Of a DNA stretch of 46,125 nucleotides, positions 24,813 through 32,955 are shown one piece after another. Origin of the DNA: CAZIRO01 sp964541595 (GTDB taxonomy: Bacteria > Acidobacteriota > HRBIN11); the NCBI GenBank assembly GCA_964541595.1, contig CAZIRO010000002.1, positions 1-46,125 on the forward strand, read 5' to 3'. The number at the start of each line of letters is the position of its first letter. The first letter of the stretch is position 1. The notes under the pieces are model-generated. The model made no database searches, was not told where the DNA came from, and was given only the letters and a program-made list of their open reading frames with translations. Both the position numbers and the translations under genes were made by a program.

Positions 24813-24859
24813 TTGACAGGATCCGCAATTTATCTTACACATATTGTAAGACAAATTGC
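24813..24859 (+). promoter_or_regulatory. Promoter and palindromic operator of the AbrB-VapC module
   Basis: TTGACA at 24813-24818 is a perfect -35. It is followed by an inverted repeat: GCAATTTATCTTACA (24825-24839) pairs 14 of 15 with TGTAAGACAAATTGC (24845-24859) around CATAT. The repeat covers the expected -10 position, so binding there would block transcription. This is the usual autoregulation layout of toxin-antitoxin operons. The start codon is 20 bases further. Confidence 0.75.
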
Positions 24860-24878
24860 GTTTCCCAGGGAGGTGGTC

Positions 24879-25106
24879 ATGCTGACACGCATCTCGTCGA
24901 AGGGACAGATCGTGCTCCCCAAAGCCGTTCGGGAACGCCTCGGATGGACCGAGGGAACGGAACTCGTCGTCGAGGTGGAAGGCGATAGGGTCGTTCTGAG
25001 AAGAAACGAGCGGCGCGGATGGCGACGATGGCGCGGGCGTCTGGAGGGAGCCGATGTGCTCGAAGTGCTGGAACGGGAGCACGCGGAGGAGGTCGAACGG
25101 TGGTGA
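24879..25106 (+). CDS. vapB: AbrB/SpoVT-type (VapB) antitoxin
   Basis: A 75-residue swapped-hairpin DNA-binding antitoxin. MLTRISSKGQIVLPKAVRER is the classic AbrB start (SKGQivlPk.iRe), followed by ELVVEVEGDRVVLRR. The basic and acidic tail RRWRGRLEGADVLEVLEREH would wrap the toxin. GGGAGGTGG is four bases upstream. It overlaps the PIN toxin gene, giving the standard antitoxin-first operon. It probably represses itself through the palindrome at 24825. Confidence 0.92.
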   Translation: MLTRISSKGQIVLPKAVRERLGWTEGTELVVEVEGDRVVLRRNERRGWRRWRGRLEGADVLEVLEREHAEEVERW

Positions 25107-25513
25107 GCCGGCGTGTGCTCGATGCGTGGGCCGTGCTCGCATGGCTTCAGAATGAACGGCCGGCCGCAGACCGTGTCGGGGCGATGCTCGCGGAGGCGGA
25201 AGAGGGAAGGACGCGGCTGCTCATCAACATCGTCAACGTGGGGGAGGTGTACTACCGGGTGATGCGGGCACGCTCCGAGGAGGAGGCGGAGGCGCTCCTG
25301 CGGGATATGCGCGGATGGCCGTTGCGCATCGTTCCGGCGGGAAACCGGCTGGTGCTCTCGGCGGCGCGGCTCAAGGGGAGGTACCGGCTCTCCTATGCGG
25401 ATGCATTCGCCGTTGCGACGGCGCTGCGGGAGCGGGCGGTACTGGTCACGGGGGACCCGGAGATCGGTGCGCTCGGTGGCGGGGTCGTCGACGTGGAGTG
25501 GATCCGGAAATAA
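25100..25513 (+). CDS. vapC: PIN-domain toxin (VapC type)
   Basis: A PIN-domain ribonuclease of about 137 residues. Acidic residues in order: Asp in RRVLDAWAVLAWL, Glu in NIVNVGEVYYR, Asp in LSYADAFAVATAL, and Asp in LVTGDPEIG. These match the four-acid VapC site that cleaves tRNA or rRNA. The start is GTG at 25100 or 25103, both after AGGAGGT, inside the antitoxin's last codons. The gene ends 52 bases before the exported-protein gene. Its carboxyl-terminal coding sequence is partly repeated at 24577. Confidence 0.9.
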   Translation: MVSRRVLDAWAVLAWLQNERPAADRVGAMLAEAEEGRTRLLINIVNVGEVYYRVMRARSEEEAEALLRDMRGWPLRIVPAGNRLVLSAARLKGRYRLSYADAFAVATALRERAVLVTGDPEIGALGGGVVDVEWIRK

Positions 25514-25565
25514 CACGCGCGTCCCTCTCCCGCGCGGGAGGGGGATATTGATGCGGAGGTTGCCT

Positions 25566-27773
25566 ATGCGCGGAGCGGTGATCACCGCAGTTTTGATTTT
25601 GGGGACATTTTTCGTTGCCCTATCGAGTGCCCACGACGGAAAGAACCGGATCGTGCATCGTGAGGGTGCGTTACGGGCCTCTCCGTCGAATCCCAGAGCG
25701 GGCAGGACCCCGCGTATCCCGTCGGGTCGCCGTCCGGGGCCGTTCCGCCTGGTGGAACCCGCCGACGGCGCATCGGGCGTGGACGCGTCAGCCGTGACCT
25801 TCCGGTGGACCCCGTCGGCGGGGGCGGCCGCGTACCGGCTCGTCGTGGCGGACGCCGCGGACGAAAAGATGGCGCATCCGGTGCTCGAGATCCTCGTGCC
25901 GGCACCGCGGACCGCGTGGACGGTCGCGGGCGTGCTCGAGCCCACGCGCACGTACCGGTGGACGGTCACGGCGCTCGCGCGGTATCCCCGTGCGGTGGGA
26001 CCGAACGCGCGGGGGGCCGATAACGGACCGTTCGTGTTCGCGACGGTCGTGCGTGCGCCGGGGCGGTTCGAACTCGTGCGTCCGCGCGGGCGGCTGAACG
26101 CCCTCTACCGGATGCCGCCGGTGCGGCTCGAGTGGACGGACGCGCGCGGGGAGACGGGGTACACGGTCGAGGTGGACGACGCGCCGGATTTTACGACGCC
26201 CGTGTGGACGGCGGCGGTCGCCCGGGATGTGACGCGGGTACTCGTGCCGGCCGGGGTGCTCGGGGGGAACGGTGCGGACGGCCGTCGGTGGTGGTGGCGC
26301 GTGGTGGCGACGTCGCCGGCGGGGACGCGCACGGCGGGACCGGCCGCGTTCCGCATCGTGACGCCGTCGCAGATGACGACGACCTCGGCGGGCGACGATA
26401 CGAACCACGTGGGTGCGCATCCGGGCGGGTGGATCGAGCTGCATCCGGACGGCGGTGCCTGTGTGGACGGCAGCCCGCACTTCGGGACCGTCGGATTCGC
26501 GCGGGTGGCCCCGGACGGAACGGTCGTGTTCGAGTACAGAAAGAGGGGGTTCGTTCCGGGGGGGTTCGGTGCGGCGCGGACGACGGACGGCGGCGGATGC
26601 GTGTTTCTGGCCTCGGAGGAGCACTGGACGCAGCAGTACGGGTGGTGGTGGCTCGTGCGGTTCGACGCGGCGGGGAACATCGTGTGGGGCGTCTACACGC
26701 ACGGGATGAACTCGCTCGCGCGGCTCACATCGGGGGACTACCTCGTGGCGGGGTCGGCCGGGCTTATCGGGAGCACCACGTACATGACCGAGGGACTCGA
26801 GGCGGCGCGCATCGCACCGGACGGGACGGTCGTCTGGGACCGGCGGTACCGCATCGATCTCCCGGACCCGGTGCTGTTCAACGTGCTGGACGATGTCTAC
26901 GTGCGCGCGGCGCCCGACGGCGGGGCGTACATCGTGGCGCAGGCATATCTCCACGACGACCCGAGCACGGCCGACCGGCACGCGCTCTGGGTGCTGCGCA
27001 TCGACGGCGCGGGCAACGTGCTCTGGCACCGGCTGCTGCAGCAGAACGCGCCGGTATCGGGCAGGCAGGATACGGGACCGGACGGTGCCGTGCTGCGGCC
27101 GGACGGACGGCTGCTCGTCGTCGGGGGAACGGACATCGACCCCGAGGTGGACGGGTACTGCGTGGGCTCGATCGGCACGGACTTTCTGCTCCGGTTCGAC
27201 CCGGACGGGACGTACACGCTCCCGCGCATCCGGGGCCTGCTCGGCAGCAACCCCATGCCGGCATCGGACGGGGGGTACTACTTCTACCTGGGCGGGTTCG
27301 TGCGGATGAGCGCGGAGGGGGACGTCGTCCTGCTCAGGCCGAGTTTCGGCATCGACGACCCGATCCAGGACTGCCCGGTGGCCTCCGACGGCGTGCAGTT
27401 CCGGGAGCGTGCGGACGGCGACCTGTTCGTCGGACACGTCGCGGGCGGCATCGATCCGGATACGTGCGATGAGCCCGGGGGTCCCGGGAACCAGCCGCCG
27501 CTGACGGGGCCGTACACGCGGCTGTTCGGGACGGGGTTCCGGTTCGAGGATCTGCGGACGGTTCCGCCGTATACGGTGGTCCGCGTGGGCGGACCGGACC
27601 CGGCGTGGTTCGAGGAGTGCCGGGGCGTGTACCTCGAGGACCGGACGAACGAGGGGCCGCTTGTCGCGGAGCCGTGGAACAACGCGGGAACGCGGGTATT
27701 CGACCCCTCGCTGCTTGTGAATATCACGGCCGACGCGGTGCCCCTGCGGACGGCACCGCGGGACGTGCCGTAG
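25566..27773 (+). CDS. Exported protein with Fn3-like domains and a beta-propeller-type repeat region
   Basis: A 735-residue protein. The signal peptide is MRGAVITAVLILGTFFVALS, with cleavage likely near ALSSAH. Two Fn3-like units follow: residues ~60-145 (FRLVEPADGASGVDAS..., ending TYRWTVTAL) and ~155-255 (FELVRPRG..., ending WWWRVVATSPAGT). The rest has at least six repeats of the form R(I/V/F)xxDGxVVxxxR, e.g. RVAPDGTVVFEY, RFDAAGNIVW, RIAPDGTVVWDRRY, RIDGAGNVLWHRLL and RFDPDGTYTLPRI, suggesting a beta-propeller. It has six cysteines. The ATG at 25566 follows GGAGG, the same context as in the remnant at 24638; an ATG at 25551 is also possible. The GC content is much higher than at most other genes in the window. 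It is likely surface-exposed and binding; no enzyme motif is seen. Confidence 0.8.
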   Translation: MRGAVITAVLILGTFFVALSSAHDGKNRIVHREGALRASPSNPRAGRTPRIPSGRRPGPFRLVEPADGASGVDASAVTFRWTPSAGAAAYRLVVADAADEKMAHPVLEILVPAPRTAWTVAGVLEPTRTYRWTVTALARYPRAVGPNARGADNGPFVFATVVRAPGRFELVRPRGRLNALYRMPPVRLEWTDARGETGYTVEVDDAPDFTTPVWTAAVARDVTRVLVPAGVLGGNGADGRRWWWRVVATSPAGTRTAGPAAFRIVTPSQMTTTSAGDDTNHVGAHPGGWIELHPDGGACVDGSPHFGTVGFARVAPDGTVVFEYRKRGFVPGGFGAARTTDGGGCVFLASEEHWTQQYGWWWLVRFDAAGNIVWGVYTHGMNSLARLTSGDYLVAGSAGLIGSTTYMTEGLEAARIAPDGTVVWDRRYRIDLPDPVLFNVLDDVYVRAAPDGGAYIVAQAYLHDDPSTADRHALWVLRIDGAGNVLWHRLLQQNAPVSGRQDTGPDGAVLRPDGRLLVVGGTDIDPEVDGYCVGSIGTDFLLRFDPDGTYTLPRIRGLLGSNPMPASDGGYYFYLGGFVRMSAEGDVVLLRPSFGIDDPIQDCPVASDGVQFRERADGDLFVGHVAGGIDPDTCDEPGGPGNQPPLTGPYTRLFGTGFRFEDLRTVPPYTVVRVGGPDPAWFEECRGVYLEDRTNEGPLVAEPWNNAGTRVFDPSLLVNITADAVPLRTAPRDVP

Positions 27774-27778
27774 GACGG

Positions 27779-27806
27779 TTGACGGCAAACCCATCGGAGT
27801 TATCAT
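27779..27806 (+). promoter_or_regulatory. Promoter of the second toxin-antitoxin module
   Basis: TTGACG (27779-27784), 16 bases, TATCAT (27801-27806), in a short AT-richer gap between GC-rich genes, 33 bases upstream of the antitoxin start. Confidence 0.6.
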
Positions 27807-27838
27807 CATGGTGAAAAATAATGACATCGAGGTGAATC

Positions 27839-28069
27839 ATGGTCCGTCTGACGATCCAGATGCCTGAGGACCTGTACGCAGCCCTGCGAAGGGCCGCCGA
27901 AGCCGAGGGCGTATCGGCGGCCGAGATCATCCGCAGGGCACTCAGAGCGTACGTGCCGACGGATCGCTGGGAGCGGGCGATGCGGGTCGTCGGAAGGTTC
28001 GCAGACGACGCCACCGATGTCGCCGAACGGCACGATGATTACCTGGCGGAGGCTCTTCGTGCACCGTGA
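27839..28069 (+). CDS. Ribbon-helix-helix (CopG/VapB-type) antitoxin
   Basis: A 76-residue protein. The start MVRLTIQMPEDLYAALRRAA gives the ribbon strand and first helix, and EGVSAAEIIRRALRAYV the second helix of an RHH DNA-binding fold. The acidic tail FADDATDVAERHDDYLAEAL would contact the toxin. GAGGTGA is upstream. It overlaps the PIN gene by 11 bases. Its family differs from the AbrB-type antitoxin of the first module, so the two modules are not simple duplicates. Confidence 0.88.
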   Translation: MVRLTIQMPEDLYAALRRAAEAEGVSAAEIIRRALRAYVPTDRWERAMRVVGRFADDATDVAERHDDYLAEALRAP

Positions 28070-28475
28070 CGTGCTGGTGGACACGTCCGCGTGGTACGCC
28101 CTGCTCAACCGTCGGGATGCCTTCCACGAGGCGGCCGTCCGCATCTTCCGGGCACTGCGTGACGAATCCGCACGTTTGCTCACGCACAACTATGTGATCG
28201 CGGAGACGACCGCGCTGGTCCACCACCGGCTCGGGCACAAGGCCGCCCGCCGGTGGCTGGTCGACCTGCTGCCGGTGGCGGAGGTCCTGTGGGTCGACCG
28301 GGAGATCCACAACGCAGCCGTGGCCTCGTTTCTCACCGCTCCGGCCGGGTTGAGCCTGGTTGACATGGTCAGTTTTGAGATCATGCGCAGGAACGGTATC
28401 CGTCGGGCGTTCGCCTTCGACGAGGATTTCGGCCGTCAAGGGTTTGAGGTCCTTTCCGCACCCGAGAACGAATAG
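28059..28475 (+). CDS. PIN-domain toxin (VapC type), second module
   Basis: A protein of about 138 residues starting at GTG 28059 within the antitoxin end. PIN acids: Asp in VLVDTSAWYALL, Glu in NYVIAETTALV, Asp in LSLVDMVSFEIM, and Asp in FAFDEDFGRQGF. The FDEDF..qGF ending is typical of one VapC branch with predicted RNase activity. It follows its RHH antitoxin and ends 84 bases before the 1204-residue exported-protein gene. That gap has a ribosome site but no clear promoter of its own. Confidence 0.9.
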   Translation: MHRDVLVDTSAWYALLNRRDAFHEAAVRIFRALRDESARLLTHNYVIAETTALVHHRLGHKAARRWLVDLLPVAEVLWVDREIHNAAVASFLTAPAGLSLVDMVSFEIMRRNGIRRAFAFDEDFGRQGFEVLSAPENE

Positions 28476-28559
28476 TCCGCTCCAGGCGGAACCACTGCTG
28501 AAAGGGCCACCGCGGCGGATTTGCAGCATTGTGATACATACATTTGAGGAGGTGAGGCC

Positions 28560-31500
28560 ATGCGGGGTCGATTCGCAACCGCGGCGGTCGCGGGCGGCCT
28601 GGCCGGGGCGATCGTGGCCGCCCTGCTGAACGTGCTCGTCGTACCGGACCGTCCGGCGGACGCGCTCGGTGCCCGGTGGACGACGCCGCTGGCGGCGACG
28701 ACCGGGGGCACGCACACGCTCGCGTTCGACCGGCCGACGGTGCGGGTGCTCGTGGTCGCCTGGACGACGGACCTTGTGGACTCGTGGCAGGTGCGGGAGC
28801 TCGCGTGGGGGCGGGTATCGCCGCACCGGCCCGCGCGGCTCATGTGCGTCGGCCGTCCGGACGGCGGCGTGGATTACGTGCTCGGGCCGGCGCCGGCACC
28901 GGACGCGGGGACGGCGCCGTTCGTGCGGTGGGAGATCACGCCCGAGCTCGGGCGGACCGGTTCGACCTACCGGACGGACGGGCACATCGCGCGGCCGGGC
29001 ACGTGCAACGACGTCTACATCCTCGACCGCATCGCCGGGATGTGCGACGGAAACGCCTCGGGGGGTGCGGACGGCTGGACGTGCGACCTGCATGCGGACG
29101 GCTGGACGTGTCCGCCGGGGCGGACCGCATGCGGGGGTCTGCGCGGGACGGACGTCGTCCGTCTGGCGTTCCGGCCGGGGGATGAGGGCGTCGATGCCAT
29201 CATCGCGGTCGAGGGCGCGGGGCCCGCGATGCGCATCCGGGTGATGGCGCACCGGCTGTGCGGTGCGGCGTCGGCCGACGTCGGCGCGTGGGCGCCGCTC
29301 GACTGCACGCAGACGCCCGACGACGGCGTGGCGTACGTCGACTGGCTGCCGGAGCCGACGGAGGCGGGGGCAGACATGGTCGCGGCGCTCGACCGCATCC
29401 GGCGGGACTATCTCGAGCCGCTCATCGCGTCGTCCGTGATGGCCGGCCGCACGCTCGCTCTGGGCATCCTGGGGAGGTTCGATGATCCGAATACGCGAAG
29501 GTACATCTTGGAACGGCGCCTGAAGCCCATGCACGACGCCCACAACGTTCCCATGGGACCGACGGACCGGCGTGCGGACGGCGGGGTGTACTTCTCGGTC
29601 ATCGACCTGGCGGATTACCGTCCGATGACCACGTACTGGTGGTGTCGGGAGATCGACGCCTCGCGCGACCGCGCGGACCGTCTCTGGATGCGGCAGCGGT
29701 GCGCGCTGGCCGTGTGGTGGTACGGGCACGATATACTGCGGACGAACCGGGGCCTCTGGCGGCACTTCACGGTGGCGCCGCTCGAGATGCTCTACGTCGA
29801 CCCGAAGGGGGCGCTCACCTACGGACGGTCGGCGGGACTCACGCCCGCGGTCACGCACGGCTGGGTGCGGCGCGGGGAGGACGCGTTCGGCCCGAAACGG
29901 GCGGAATTCGTGGTCGAGACGTGGACGGACGGGAGCCGGTCGGCGACCCGGATGGGGTGGGCGGACCGGATCTATCCGTACATGCACGACCGGCGCGAGG
30001 AGCCGGATTACGACCGGTACGGGGACGTCACCTGGGCGGACATGACGACCATCGGCGCGGACGGCGGCCGGCGGATATACTACGGGGTGCTCACGGGCGG
30101 CGGCACGATCGACATCCGGGAGACGATGCCGGCGGGCGTTCTGGCGGACCGGACGTCGATGTACTGTCCCGCCGCCGCGGAGGACGACCCCGGCCGGTGT
30201 GTGGCGCGGGCGCTCGCGGCGTACCTCGGCGGAACGCCCCATGCGGAATTCGATGCGGGCACGCCCGGGTGGATGCACATCTTCCGGGACCGGTGCGGGT
30301 GGTGGCCGGGGCTGAACGACGCGGCGGCCGACGAGAACGATCCCTTCCGGTGGCGGTTCCCGTACTGCGTGGGCCGTACGGGCGCGGCGACGGGCGTGAC
30401 CTCGCCGGACGGGGTCGTGCGCGTGTGGCATCCGCAGTCGATCTGGACGGACTTCGTGCCGCTCGTGCCGTACGATCCGGACGCGGAGGGGTACATCGAC
30501 CCGGCGCGCGTCGACGGCGGGATATACCTCGCGCCGCTCACGGGCGTGGTGGCCGTGGGGGTCGGGCAGGACGGCCGGATGCGCGAGCGGTGGGTGTACG
30601 TGCCGTGGCATCTGGCCTTCGAGGCGACGGCGACGATGACGCCGGGGCGGATGGCGGAGATCCCGGAGGGGCTGAACGTCATCGGGGTGCGCGTGGGACG
30701 GCGGCAGTGGCTGCTCATGAGCCGGGACGCATGGACGGGCGCGGTCGAGGTGACGCCCCCGAACGAACGGGACGTCATCCCGGACGCGCCGGTGCCCGCG
30801 TACGACGCCTGGGACGTGCGGGCGCCGCTCGCGACCACGTGGAGCGTCGTGATGTTCGGGGACGCGTGCGATGCGCCGGCGCTCGGGGAGCGGAACTGCA
30901 TCCTGGGGCACGGCAATCCGCTCGTGTTCGTCCGGGAGGATGCCTGGGGCACGCCGCATCCGTGGTTCGTGCGCGGTCTCTGGGTGCGGGAGCCGGGGTG
31001 GATCTGCGTGGGTGCGGCGCGGATGGACGGGATGGACCTTGGCGCCGGGGGCCAGCGGTTCCGGTGCCTCGAGGACGTGCCGGGCGGGGTGATGTTCATG
31101 GAGCGGGCGACCGCGCAGTACGGGTACGACATGTGGCTGCTCTTTGCCGCGCGGCCGGCGCCCCCGCCGGGGGAGGACCCGCACTGCTATCTCGTGCACT
31201 ACCTGGCGTACCGGAACCAGATCCTGGGGGCGTGGAAGCTCGAGATGACGGCGCGGGAGGCCGACGGTGGCGGGACGCGGCACCTCGACCCGTGCGCGGC
31301 GGCGGCCGTGCGCGTGGACGAAAAACGGGTGGTCATCTACGGCAGGCAGGGGTTCGTGCTCGTGCTCTGGCGGAAGGCCCTGGAGGACTGCAATCCGGAC
31401 CCCGTGCGGACCCCGCGGGTGTGCGGTACGGTGGAGATCGACGAATCGCGGCCGGACGTCTGGGCGGTGCACGCGGCGCTCGAGCCGGCGACGGGTCTTG

Positions 31501-32174
31501 CGGGGAACATTCCGTACGTGCTGCGGTGGCGCGGTGCGGCGCGGGGGGAGATCCGGGGCAACCGCGAGTGGAACCGGTTCTGTCTGGACGCGCGGGGCCG
31601 GCCCGCGATGTGCCGGGCGTGGGTGTACTTCACGGACGGGATGTCGGTCGTGCGCGTGCTGCCGCCGGTGGGACCCCCGCAGTGGCCGCTGCATCCGTTC
31701 CTGCTCGTGACGCGCGAGCGGCTGCCGGTGGCGGGGGAACTCGAGCGGGTGTGGGTGCTCGGGTTCATGCCGTGGCCGTGGATCCGGACGCCGTTCCCGC
31801 CGAACGGGGACGACGTGCCGGGACTGGTGTTTCACCTGGGGATGCGGCTGTTCGTGGGCACACGGGCGCGGGCGTGGGGCCTGAGCATTCCGGGGGTGTT
31901 CGGACACGCGCTCGGGGCGCCGGTGGTGTATCTGCACCGGTCGGCGGCGGATATCGTCCCGCCGCGGCCGCCGGATACGGACGAGGACGGGTTTGCACCG
32001 CCCCGGTACGTGGCGCTCGTCGTGCTGCCGGATGCCGGCGATCGGCCGCGCATGCGGGTGGAGTGGAGCCCGCTGCCCTGGGTGTTCGCGTACCTGCGGG
32101 TGGATTATATGATGCGGTACTACGACGAATTTTACGATAACCGTCCGATTCTGCTTTCCGGGGGTGGCAGATGA
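28560..32174 (+). CDS. Large Cys-rich exported protein coupled to pseudopilin genes (putative tip protein)
   Basis: A 1204-residue protein of no family I recognise. The start has a consensus ribosome site (GAGGAGGTGAGG). The first ~35 residues (MRGRFATAAVAGGLAGAIVA...) are a signal or anchor. The rest is strand-rich, with about 24 cysteines spread along its length, as expected for a disulfide-rich extracellular protein. A DTDEDG calcium-type loop lies at residues 1139-1144. Its stop overlaps the first prepilin-like gene by ATGA, so it is translated with four minor-pilin-like proteins. In type IV pili the large partner of such sets is PilY1; I infer an analogous tip adhesin, without seeing PilY1 similarity. 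Very GC-rich coding sequence (41 of 60 bases at 30001-30060). Large reverse-strand frames here are artefacts. Confidence 0.8.
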   Translation: MRGRFATAAVAGGLAGAIVAALLNVLVVPDRPADALGARWTTPLAATTGGTHTLAFDRPTVRVLVVAWTTDLVDSWQVRELAWGRVSPHRPARLMCVGRPDGGVDYVLGPAPAPDAGTAPFVRWEITPELGRTGSTYRTDGHIARPGTCNDVYILDRIAGMCDGNASGGADGWTCDLHADGWTCPPGRTACGGLRGTDVVRLAFRPGDEGVDAIIAVEGAGPAMRIRVMAHRLCGAASADVGAWAPLDCTQTPDDGVAYVDWLPEPTEAGADMVAALDRIRRDYLEPLIASSVMAGRTLALGILGRFDDPNTRRYILERRLKPMHDAHNVPMGPTDRRADGGVYFSVIDLADYRPMTTYWWCREIDASRDRADRLWMRQRCALAVWWYGHDILRTNRGLWRHFTVAPLEMLYVDPKGALTYGRSAGLTPAVTHGWVRRGEDAFGPKRAEFVVETWTDGSRSATRMGWADRIYPYMHDRREEPDYDRYGDVTWADMTTIGADGGRRIYYGVLTGGGTIDIRETMPAGVLADRTSMYCPAAAEDDPGRCVARALAAYLGGTPHAEFDAGTPGWMHIFRDRCGWWPGLNDAAADENDPFRWRFPYCVGRTGAATGVTSPDGVVRVWHPQSIWTDFVPLVPYDPDAEGYIDPARVDGGIYLAPLTGVVAVGVGQDGRMRERWVYVPWHLAFEATATMTPGRMAEIPEGLNVIGVRVGRRQWLLMSRDAWTGAVEVTPPNERDVIPDAPVPAYDAWDVRAPLATTWSVVMFGDACDAPALGERNCILGHGNPLVFVREDAWGTPHPWFVRGLWVREPGWICVGAARMDGMDLGAGGQRFRCLEDVPGGVMFMERATAQYGYDMWLLFAARPAPPPGEDPHCYLVHYLAYRNQILGAWKLEMTAREADGGGTRHLDPCAAAAVRVDEKRVVIYGRQGFVLVLWRKALEDCNPDPVRTPRVCGTVEIDESRPDVWAVHAALEPATGLAGNIPYVLRWRGAARGEIRGNREWNRFCLDARGRPAMCRAWVYFTDGMSVVRVLPPVGPPQWPLHPFLLVTRERLPVAGELERVWVLGFMPWPWIRTPFPPNGDDVPGLVFHLGMRLFVGTRARAWGLSIPGVFGHALGAPVVYLHRSAADIVPPRPPDTDEDGFAPPRYVALVVLPDAGDRPRMRVEWSPLPWVFAYLRVDYMMRYYDEFYDNRPILLSGGGR

Positions 32175-32581
32175 TGCAGTGGCGGAGGGATCGCGGTGTG
32201 GCCCTGGGTATCGCGATTCTCGCGTTTCTGGCACTGGCTGTTCTGATCGCTGCGGTCACGGGTGGTCTGGTTTTCCTGCGACGTGCACACACGGAGTATC
32301 GAACACGGATCCGCGCTGAGGAGTGTCGGGCTGTGGTTCGACTGATTGTGACGTTATTCGATCGGAGCGGCGGAATGTTTTCGCAGTTGGATGAACGATG
32401 GACCGCACCATGTGAGTCTGACGCAGAGTGTGCACGTGCGGTACACAGAGTGCGTCTGGGCGAGGATGATTGGGCAATTCATATCGTCCCTTACGGGGAA
32501 GCCGCGTTCCGCATATGGGCATGGAGGAATGGGATTCCCATATGTCGGGCGGATCGAGTGCGATTGGATACCGGGAGTTAG
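32171..32581 (+). CDS. PilX/GspK-like prepilin protein
   Basis: A 136-residue protein beginning MMQWRRDRG then VALGIAILAFLALAVLIAAV: a short basic leader, the peptidase Gly at position 9, and a hydrophobic helix lacking the usual Glu at +5. Lack of Glu+5 is characteristic of GspK/PilX-type tip pseudopilins. Four cysteines follow. It overlaps the large exported gene (ATGA). Together with the next three genes it forms a full K/I/J/H-like (or PilX/V/W/FimU-like) set. Composition returns here to the window average. Confidence 0.8.
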   Translation: MMQWRRDRGVALGIAILAFLALAVLIAAVTGGLVFLRRAHTEYRTRIRAEECRAVVRLIVTLFDRSGGMFSQLDERWTAPCESDAECARAVHRVRLGEDDWAIHIVPYGEAAFRIWAWRNGIPICRADRVRLDTGS

Positions 32582-32583
32582 CC

Positions 32584-32955
32584 ATGTTGTGCCGCAAACC
32601 CAGGATTCGGCAGCACGGAACCACACTGATTGAAACGGCGGTTGCGCTGGTAATCGTTGCCCTGATGATCGCAACTGTTGCAAAACTCTTCGGGATCTGG
32701 CACGCGGTTATCACGTCCGTGGATGTTGCCCGGGATTGTCGTGCGGCGTTGCATATCGTGCGCGATCGCGCGGCTGCGTCGCCTCAGACATCGGCTGCTG
32801 CTTCACCATCAACCGTCACCGTGGGGCGATGCACCGCGGAAGTGGTCAACTTTGCCGGGGTGGATGGCGTGCATCGTGTTCAAATACGAATGACAGAGCG
32901 TACGGGGATGCGCACGATAGAACGAACGATCACATTACATACGGACGTACGGTGA
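32584..32955 (+). CDS. PilV/GspI-like prepilin protein
   Basis: A 123-residue protein with leader MLCRKPRIRQHG and mature start TTLIETAVALVIVALMIATV. The Gly12/Thr13 junction and Glu at +5 fit prepilin peptidase (PilD-type) processing and N-methylation. The globular part is short, with two cysteines (RDCRAAL and GRCTAEV). It lies two bases after the preceding gene and overlaps the next by one base (TGATG), so it is part of a polycistronic unit. Confidence 0.85.
   Translation: MLCRKPRIRQHGTTLIETAVALVIVALMIATVAKLFGIWHAVITSVDVARDCRAALHIVRDRAAASPQTSAAASPSTVTVGRCTAEVVNFAGVDGVHRVQIRMTERTGMRTIERTITLHTDVR

Noticed and set aside
25788..27827. A 679-codon minus-strand frame opposite the Fn3/propeller gene
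   Set aside because: Same GC artefact; Arg/Pro/His-rich with no recognisable domain, while the plus frame has a signal peptide and repeats.
27942..28069. PIN genes as simple duplicates of one module
   Set aside because: The two antitoxins belong to different families (AbrB and RHH) and the PIN proteins differ along their length.
27942..32234. A 1430-codon open frame on the minus strand opposite the large exported gene
   Set aside because: It is a by-product of very high GC3: composition is dominated by Arg, Pro and His, there is no ribosome site, and it spans several real genes including both promoter gaps.
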